Of a stretch of DNA of 12,433 nucleotides, positions 7,757-12,433 are shown one piece after another. Position 1 is the first letter of the stretch; every line of letters starts with the position of its first letter. The stretch spans positions 3,483,278 to 3,495,710 of the forward strand of contig CP058705.1 in NCBI GenBank assembly GCA_013414705.1, written 5' to 3'. Below the pieces are notes generated by a model. It made no database searches and was not told the origin of the DNA. It was given only the letters and a program-made list of their open reading frames with translations. Origin of the DNA: Defluviicoccus sp. GTDB taxonomy: Bacteria > Pseudomonadota > Alphaproteobacteria > Rhodospirillales > Defluviicoccaceae. The translations under genes were made by a program, and so were the position numbers.

Positions 7757-8682
7757 CTACGGCAGCACCTGCAGCGCCCGGTGGGCGGCGATGCGGGCGG
7801 TGAGCGCGGCAATGGTGGCCGCCGCCAGCGGCAGGCAGGCGATCATCGCCCACGCCGTCAGGGGCAGTGCGAGGTCATCTTGTACGGTGCCCCCGCCGCC
7901 AGCCGGCCGAACGCCAGCAGCGTCAGCCATCCAATGACAAGACCGGCGATCCCGCCAATCAGCGCCGTGCGCAACGCGCCGAAGGTCAGGGCATCGACGA
8001 TGCCCGCCTCATCCGCTCCCAGCAGATGCAGGATTTCCACCGCGTCCTGATGCCTGCTTAGTCCGGTGCGGGTGGCGAACACGACCGACGTTGCCAGCGT
8101 CGCCGCGAGCACCACCACCACCAGAATCGCCAGCACCTCGATTCCTTGCATCAATCGCAACGCGGGTGCCTGGGTTGCTGGGCCGCCGTCAATTCGGACG
8201 TCGATTTGGGCGTCGATCCGGGCGTGGAGCAGGGCGGTCCGCAACCGTTCCCGCAGTTCGGTCGCACGTTTGCGGGCATCCGGCCTCAGTTCTACCTCGA
8301 TGACGGCTGGCAGCGGCATCGACTGCAGTGCCTGCTGCGAGCCGACCCACTCCTGTAACAGGACCGCGAGACGGTCTTGCGACAGGCGTTCGGCGCGCGC
8401 GACCTCTGGCTGTGCCCGCAGCAGTTCCAGCGCCTGCTGCACCTGTAACGCCGTTTCCGGGCTCACACCGTCTGCGCCTGCCGCTCCTGGAGCATCGTCG
8501 GATGCGGTGCTGAGCTGGATGAGGATACGGCTGGCCAGTTCATCTTGCCACCGCTCGGCGATGCTGCCCACCAGCAGCACGGCGCTCATGGCGATCACCG
8601 CTAGGAACACCAGCACGCCAATCAGTCCGGCGACGAACCACCCGTCACGGTCCGAGAGCACCGCTGCCAGCGACGGCTTCAT
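7757..8682 (-). CDS. ftsX: Cell division protein FtsX (one probable frameshift near the C-terminus)
   Basis: The membrane subunit of the FtsEX complex, which sits at the septum and couples ATP hydrolysis by FtsE to activation of peptidoglycan hydrolases. After correction it has 308 residues, normal for the family. Visible parts are a first helix near residues 16-40 (FVAGLIGVLVFLAVIAMSAVLL), a periplasmic domain of about 130 residues, and the permease domain with LAILVVVVLAATLATSVVFATRTG, the conserved EILHLLGADEAGIVDA, and a third helix. The uncorrected frame stops early at 7858 after GRLAAGAPYKMT. Adding one base to the five-C run at 7890-7894 instead continues through TVQDDLALPL into a fourth hydrophobic helix (WAMIACLPLAAATIAAL) and ends at TAG 7757-7759. 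Since four helices are expected, the longer reading is preferred. The start overlaps the ftsE stop as ATGA (8679-8682). Confidence 0.87.
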
Positions 8683-9440
8683 GGCAGTGCCTCCTGCACC
8701 GAGGTGCTTGAGCCCACCGGTGGTCGGACGTTCGGGGGCGAATCAACCGGAACCGTGCCCTCCTGTACGATGCGGCCCGCTTCCATCCGCAGCCGCGGAT
8801 GGTTGAAGCCGCTGGCGAGCCGCTCGTTATGGGTCGCGATCAGCACCGTGGTGCCAAGACGGTTCAACTCCTGGAACAGGTGGATGAGCCGCAGCGCCAG
8901 CGGCTCATCGACGCTGGCCGTCGGTTCGTCGGCGATCAGCAGCCGCGGCCGGACGATCAGGGCGCGCGCGATCGCGGCCAGCTGCTGCTGGCCGCCGGAG
9001 AGTTCGGGCGGAAAGGCATGAGCCAGTCCCGTCAGCCCGGTGCGCAGCAACATCGGCGCCACATCGCTGCGGATCGCCTCTTCGTCCCGGCCGCCGAGCC
9101 GGAGCGGCAGCGCGATGTTGTCCTGAACGCTGAGCTGCGGCAGCAGCCGGAAATCCTGGAAGACAATACCGATCCGCCGGCGCAGCGGGACCAGTTCGGC
9201 ACGCGGTGCCGCTGCCACGTCCTGTCCGAACAGCGAAAATCGCCCGCGCGACGGCCGCAGCGCCAGATACAGCACCCGCAGCAGCGACGTCTTCCCGGCG
9301 CCACAAGGGCCGAGGAGGAAATGGAACGAACCCGCCGGCAACGTCAACGTGACATCGCGCAAGATCTCCGGCCCACTGCGGTACCGCAGACCCACCTGCT
9401 CAAAACGGGCAACAGGTTCGCTCTGCACCAGCCTGCTCAT
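8679..9440 (-). CDS. ftsE: Cell division ATP-binding protein FtsE
   Basis: A 253-residue ABC ATPase, the cytoplasmic partner of FtsX. All motifs are present in order: Walker A GPCGAGKTS (44-52), Q-loop VFQDFRLLP (Gln95), signature LSGGQQQ (147-153), Walker B LLIADEP (167-173) followed by a TASVD D-loop, and the switch histidine in IATHNERL (His204). The Cys in Walker A (GPCG for the usual GPSG) and TASVD for the enterobacterial TGNLD are variations, not losses. It is the first gene of the five-gene minus-strand run, and its stop overlaps the ftsX start. A 20-residue proline- and serine-rich tail follows the ATPase domain. It is separated by 132 bases from a divergent gene, so the shared intergenic region should contain its promoter, though I see no clear minus-strand hexamers there. 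Confidence 0.92.
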   Translation of the reverse strand: MSRLVQSEPVARFEQVGLRYRSGPEILRDVTLTLPAGSFHFLLGPCGAGKTSLLRVLYLALRPSRGRFSLFGQDVAAAPRAELVPLRRRIGIVFQDFRLLPQLSVQDNIALPLRLGGRDEEAIRSDVAPMLLRTGLTGLAHAFPPELSGGQQQLAAIARALIVRPRLLIADEPTASVDEPLALRLIHLFQELNRLGTTVLIATHNERLASGFNHPRLRMEAGRIVQEGTVPVDSPPNVRPPVGSSTSVQEALP

Positions 9441-9514
9441 ATAATTTCCGACCCTCAGCGGGCTGTGAATGCCTCAAATGGGTACATTTAAGATATCGAG
9501 AGGTGACGTTCGAC

Positions 9515-9543
9515 TTGCACAACCCTATGGCGAAGCCTATAAC
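9515..9543 (+). promoter_or_regulatory. Sigma70-like promoter for the zinc-ribbon/DUF3426 gene
   Basis: TTGCAC (9515-9520), a 17-base spacer and TATAAC (9538-9543) match the -35 and -10 hexamers at 4 of 6 and 5 of 6 with ideal spacing. Transcription would start near 9550, about 23 bases before the ATG at 9573. It lies in the 132-base divergent region shared with ftsE. Confidence 0.6.
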
Positions 9544-9572
9544 ACGCTGAACCGTATCACAGCCCGGCACCG

Positions 9573-10617
9573 ATGATTATAGCCTGTCCACACTGTGGGA
9601 CATCCTATGCAGTCGAGGCCGACGTTTTCGGCCCCGAGGCACGGACGGTCGAGTGCTCGGCCTGCGGCGGACGGTGGCAGCAGGCGCCTGCGGCACACGC
9701 GGAACCGGTCGCTCCCGCAAGGGCTACCGCTGCCGTGGCCGCCCCAATCGTGGCCACGGCTGGCGCACCGGACGTTTCGCCAGAAATGGTCGATCCGGGT
9801 GAAGCGTTCGCGCAGCCCCCTGTCTCCGGGCGGATCGAGGCGGATCGTGTCGCTGAGCTTCCGGGCGAGGTCTCCGGACGACGTCGCGTCCTCCGCGGCC
9901 CTGCCGTCGGACAGGCCGCCGTCGCAGGAGGACCGCATAGATCCGGCGTCTTCCGTGTCCGACGATACGGCCACGGCCGAACCGGGGTGTCCGGACGACA
10001 GGAATACCGGACGAGACCGCGCCCGAAGCCGACGATCCGAATGAGACTGCAGCCGTGCCGACGCAACCACGCACGACGCCAGCGTCCTGCGCACCACCTG
10101 CGGGCCTGGACGTGAAGAGGGGCGTGAAGAGAGGAGCGGGCAAGGCGAGGGCTGCGCAGCAGATGCTGCGTCGGATGCGCAAGCACCTCACGGTCGGCGG
10201 CATCGCCGCTGCGGCGGCGCTGTGTGCATTGACGGCGCTCGCCATCGTCCTGCGTGAGCCGGTGGTGTCCATCCTCCCGGCTGCTGCCGGTGTCTACAAT
10301 GCCGTCGGCCTCGCCCCCGATCCGATCGGGGACGGCCTGGAGATCCGTAATGTGATCAGTACGCGTGCGCGGGAAGGGGCGCAGATGTGCTGACGATAAG
10401 CGGCGTCGTCACCAACGTCTCCGCCAGCGAGCGACCGCTGCCACCGCTGTCCGTTTCACTGTGGAATGCGTCCGACGAAGAGGTCCGGTCGGCGACGGTC
10501 CGCCATAGCAGGAACCGGCTGGCCCCGGGCGAAGCGTTCCCCTTCGAATCCCGCATCCCGGAGCCGCCACCCGAGGCGCGCTCCTTGCGCGTCGGCTTTG
10601 CCCAGCCAACATCCTGA
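9573..10617 (+). CDS. MJ0042-type zinc-ribbon / DUF3426 membrane protein (three probable frameshifts)
   Basis: A protein of about 347 residues pieced together from three frames. It starts with a zinc ribbon, MIIACPHCGTSYAVEAD then VECSACGGRWQ, with Cys5, Cys8, Cys28 and Cys31 as ligands. A long acidic, proline- and alanine-rich linker follows. Then comes one transmembrane helix (HLTVGGIAAAAALCALTALA) and a C-terminal DUF3426 domain (DVLTISGVVTNVSASERPLP, VSLWNASDEEV, RLAPGEAFPFESRI, ending RVGFAQPTS). This arrangement is common in proteobacteria and often sits next to ftsEX in alphaproteobacteria; no biochemical role is established. The frame changes fit an extra G at 9869-9870, an extra G in the run at 9984-9987, and a missing G in the run at 10376-10379. 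The sum makes the corrected length divide by three. The first two positions are less certain because the linker is not conserved. The ribosome site is poor. Confidence 0.72.
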
Positions 10618-10632
10618 CGTGCGGCACCCAGC

Positions 10633-10657
10633 CCGTTGATGATGCATCCGTCGTGAT
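10633..10657. repeat. 25-bp dispersed repeat, copy 2
   Basis: This matches 1294-1318 at 24 of 25 bases in the same orientation. It starts 16 bases after the stop of the zinc-ribbon gene and runs into the stop codon of a short minus-strand frame. Similarity outside the 25 bases is weak. Its position at another gene end, about 9.3 kb from the first copy and beside further gene debris, suggests a mobile or recombinogenic origin. Confidence 0.6.
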
Positions 10658-10760
10658 CATTTCGGGTCGTCGGCGCCCTGGACGGCGAAAAGGAAGATCG
10701 CCGCAATTTCCTCGCTGTGAACGAAGAACAGCAGCACCCGGCCGTGGGCGACGGCCTTCT
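10657..10760 (-). pseudogene. 3' scrap of an unidentified minus-strand gene
   Basis: On the minus strand this reads TPKKAVAHGRVLLFFVHSEE then IAAIFLFAVQGADDPK and a stop. The alternating hydrophobic strands with a charged, polar end faintly resemble the C-terminal strands of small RelE/HigB-type toxins, but there is no start codon with a ribosome site, no antitoxin and too little sequence for an assignment. It may be chance coding potential in GC-rich DNA. Confidence 0.22.
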
Positions 10761-10772
10761 TAGGGGTCCGGC

Positions 10773-10840
10773 TTAGGGGCCGGCGGCGATCAGCAGGTGC
10801 ATCAGGATACCGAGGAGGTGGCTGGCGCCGTGGATCAGGG
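10773..10840 (-). other. Possible 3' end of a truncated membrane-protein gene
   Basis: The minus strand gives [20 protein letters not shown], a proline and then a TAA stop. This hydrophobic, helix-like peptide looks like the C-terminus of a small membrane protein. Upstream on that strand the sequence immediately becomes the antisense of the uvrA fragment, so any such gene lost its front at about 10840. Assignment is speculative. Confidence 0.2.
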
Positions 10841-11522
10841 AGCGCGGCTACAAGCCCGGCCGCTTCTCCTTCAACGTCAAGGGCGGGCGCTGCGAGGCCT
10901 GCCAGGGCGACGGCGTGATCAAGATCGAGATGCACTTCCTGCCCGACGTCTACGTGCAGTGCGACGTCTGCAAGGGCAAGCGCTACAACCGCGAGACGCT
11001 TGAAGTGATGTTCCGCGGCCGCTCGATCGCCGACATCCTCGACATGACGGTCGAAGAAGCCGCCGAATTCTTCAAGGCCGTCCCCGCCATCCGCGACAAG
11101 CTGGTCACCCTGCAGCGCGTCGGCCTCGGCTACATCCACCTCGGCCAGCAGGCGACGACGCTCTCGGGCGGCGAGGCCCAGCGGGTGAAACTCGCCAAGG
11201 AGCTCAGCCGCCGCGCCACCGGCCGCACCGTCTACATCCTCGACGAACCCACGACGGGCCTGCACTTCGAGGACGTGCGCAAGCTCCTCGAAGTCCTGCA
11301 CGCGCTGGTCGAGCCCGGCAACACGGTGATCGTCATCGAGCACAACCTGGAAGTGATCAAGACCGCCGACTGGATCATCGACTTGGGCCCCGAAGGCGGC
11401 GACGGCGGCGGCCGCCTAGTCGCGGCCGGCGCACCGGAGGAAGTGGCAGCGACAGAGGGAGCATTACGGGTCAGTACCTGGCGCCGTACCTGGCAAAGGC
11501 GAAGAAGCGCCGGCGGGCGTGA
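10840..11522 (+). pseudogene. uvrA: C-terminal quarter of excinuclease ABC subunit A (truncated uvrA)
   Basis: About 227 residues of UvrA, the damage-sensing ATPase of nucleotide excision repair, which is normally about 950 residues. Similarity begins abruptly at [20 protein letters not shown]. The second zinc finger is present (CEAC...CDVC), then the ABC signature [18 protein letters not shown], Walker [16 protein letters not shown], the [12 protein letters not shown] switch region and [11 protein letters not shown]. Upstream in the same frame there is a stop at 10774-10776 and no UvrA-like sequence, so both Walker A motifs and the first ATPase half are missing. A GTG at 10915 could start an ORF but would discard half the zinc finger. 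One base restored in the G run at 11457-11459 changes the tail to [20 protein letters not shown] and a TGA at 11520-11522, a normal UvrA end. It is a dead fragment by truncation, or an assembly joint. Confidence 0.85.
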
Positions 11523-11592
11523 AAAGCAACAGGTTCGTTATCTGTTCCCCTACCTCCGTTCCTGTCCTTGCTTTCTCGAACTGATGCATCGT

Positions 11593-11600
11593 GCTATGCT
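11593..11600 (+). promoter_or_regulatory. Possible extended -10 promoter element before the ParB-like gene
   Basis: TGCTATGCT (11592-11600) has the TGn extension and a TATGCT hexamer (4 of 6 to TATAAT). A start of transcription near 11607 would leave a short leader of about 12 bases containing GGGGGA ahead of the ATG at 11619. No good -35 lies at 17 bases. It is suggestive only. Confidence 0.3.
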
Positions 11601-11618
11601 CCAAATAGGGGGATAGCC

Positions 11619-12433
11619 ATGGCCATCAGACACATCCAACTGAATTTACTTCATGTAAATCGGGCGAACGACCGCCATGGTGAGCTTGAGAATGAGACCG
11701 CTGCTATCGCGTGGTTGTTTAACCACCGTGAACAGCATATGCGAAATCTTGCAAAGGACATTGTTGAGAAAGGTGAAATTTACGAGCTTCCGCTTGTTTC
11801 ACCAGACGGAGCTGCTTTCGTCGTTTTTGACGGTAACCGTCGGGTCACTTGTCTCAAAATATTGGAAAATCCGAACCGCGCACCGACTGTTGAGCTTCGG
11901 GATTTCTTTGAGCAGATACGATCTCAGTGGCGAGGCCCGTTTCCATCGGAGATTGAATGTCAAGTTGAGTCCGATAGAGATCGCGTAGATGAAATTCTAT
12001 TCCGGCGACACACTGGCGTACAAAACGGCGTAGGACAAAGCATGTGGGACGACAGGATGAAGACCATCTTTGTCGCTCGCACAGGAAAAGGCGGTGGCTT
12101 TAACGTTGCTGATGAGATCGAGCGTCGTCTGAAGGAGGCAAATCTGCTTCCAAATCGCCGAAAAATTCCACGATCAACGATGAACCGGCTTCTATCTTCT
12201 GAGCCATTTAGAAATCGCTTGGGATTTAGTATTCGACGGGGAAAATTTGAATATACTCATGATAAGGATATAGTCCTTGCTGCCATGGCCCGAGTCGCAG
12301 ACGACCTGGCAAGCCGGCGGCTCGTTCTGGGCGACATCTGGGACGTCGATGGTAAGCGGAGCTACTTGGATGGTCTCGATCGAGAGGGAGTTCTTCCTTC
12401 TGCAGCTGACACGAAGTCGCGAATAAAGAGTGA
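11619..12433 (+). CDS. ParB/Srx-like (DGNRR) protein of an accessory region, 3' end outside window
   Basis: An uninterrupted frame of 271 codons from ATG 11619 to the window edge, with GGGGGA about 5 bases upstream of the start. Residues 43-82 look like the ParB/sulfiredoxin N-terminal fold: a helix NLAKDIVEKGEIYELPLV, then FVVFDGNRRVTCLKIL (residues 67-82), where DGNRR occupies the place of the ParB GERR or Srx DGxHR nucleotide-binding turn. Further conserved-looking blocks are DEILFRRHTGVQNGVGQSMW (124-143), KTIFVARTGKGGG, a possible helix-turn-helix at RRKIPRSTMNRLLSSEPF (180-197), and DIWDVDGKRSYLDGLDREGV. The gene is visibly more A+T-rich than everything to its left and uses AGA, ATA, TTA and CTA codons rare elsewhere here, which suggests recent transfer. 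Its left neighbour is a truncated uvrA. Possible roles are plasmid- or island-type partition, DNA binding, or a component of a DNA-modification or defence locus (DndB-like proteins share this fold). The function is unknown. Confidence 0.72.
   Translation, partial: MAIRHIQLNLLHVNRANDRHGELENETAAIAWLFNHREQHMRNLAKDIVEKGEIYELPLVSPDGAAFVVFDGNRRVTCLKILENPNRAPTVELRDFFEQIRSQWRGPFPSEIECQVESDRDRVDEILFRRHTGVQNGVGQSMWDDRMKTIFVARTGKGGGFNVADEIERRLKEANLLPNRRKIPRSTMNRLLSSEPFRNRLGFSIRRGKFEYTHDKDIVLAAMARVADDLASRRLVLGDIWDVDGKRSYLDGLDREGVLPSAADTKSRIKS

Noticed and set aside
7091..8682. Programmed frameshifting in ftsX or the DUF218 gene
   Set aside because: There are no slippery heptamers with a following structure, and the same type of defect recurs in many unrelated genes, so a common technical cause is simpler.
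10657..11343. 228-codon minus-strand frame opposite uvrA
   Set aside because: Nearly all of it is antisense to well-conserved UvrA sequence; only its last 35 codons lie outside and are described separately as a scrap.
10915..11616. Treating the UvrA piece as an intact short gene from GTG 10915 with a C-terminal extension
   Set aside because: UvrA similarity extends about 75 bases upstream of that codon, and the extension after 11460 is a frameshifted reading of the normal UvrA tail.
11523..11618. Intrinsic terminator for uvrA
   Set aside because: Only a weak AACAG/CTGTT 5-bp pairing is present, with no T run.
11677..11988. 103-codon frame inside the ParB-like gene
   Set aside because: It overlaps a longer open frame with recognisable motifs and a good ribosome site.
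1..12433. tRNA, rRNA, CRISPR array or riboswitch
   Set aside because: No cloverleaf, rRNA segment, regularly spaced repeat array or known aptamer was recognised; the only repeats are those listed.

Overview
The window is a GC-rich proteobacterial segment, most likely from an alphaproteobacterium of the Rhodospirillales type. This rests on gene content and order: ftsE-ftsX-ydcF-plsC-NUDIX with a divergent zinc-ribbon/DUF3426 gene, a NUDIX box of the alphaproteobacterial diphosphoinositol-phosphatase-like kind, and an alphaproteobacterial-looking UvrA C-terminus. I could not run a search, so the taxon is an inference.

Layout. Positions 1-1179 (+) hold the end of a YcbB/LdtD-type L,D-transpeptidase and a Tat-exported MepK/YcbK-type murein endopeptidase, the pair that makes and cuts 3-3 peptidoglycan cross-links. 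Positions 1180-1685 hold no intact gene: one copy of a 25-bp dispersed repeat, a decayed IS transposase fragment and a long perfect hairpin. On the minus strand follow a secreted choice-of-anchor I protein (1686-3268) and a large YbiO-like mechanosensitive channel (3355-5644), whose upstream region carries two copies of an 11-bp dyad. A tightly packed minus-strand operon (9440 down to 5777) encodes FtsE, FtsX, a YdcF/SanA-type DUF218 protein, a PlsC-type acyltransferase and a NUDIX hydrolase, with ATGA overlaps at two junctions. Divergent from ftsE is a zinc-ribbon/DUF3426 membrane protein with a good sigma70-like promoter. Beyond 10618 the order breaks down: a second copy of the 25-bp repeat, 3' scraps of minus-strand reading frames, then a promoterless C-terminal quarter of uvrA, and finally a visibly more A+T-rich gene (11619 to the window edge) encoding a ParB/Srx-like DGNRR protein that looks horizontally acquired.

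Quality warning. Six otherwise well-conserved genes are broken by single-base frameshifts, nine in total. Each can be explained by one base missing from or added to a run of G or C, and every corrected length divides by three. This points to homopolymer errors in the read or assembly rather than gene death, so I annotate these as single genes spanning the shifts.

How the genes relate: most of the interior concerns the envelope (peptidoglycan cross-link editing, FtsEX control of septal hydrolysis, phospholipid synthesis, osmotic release). The right end is a rearranged boundary leading into an accessory region of unknown function, which is the most promising place to look for something new.
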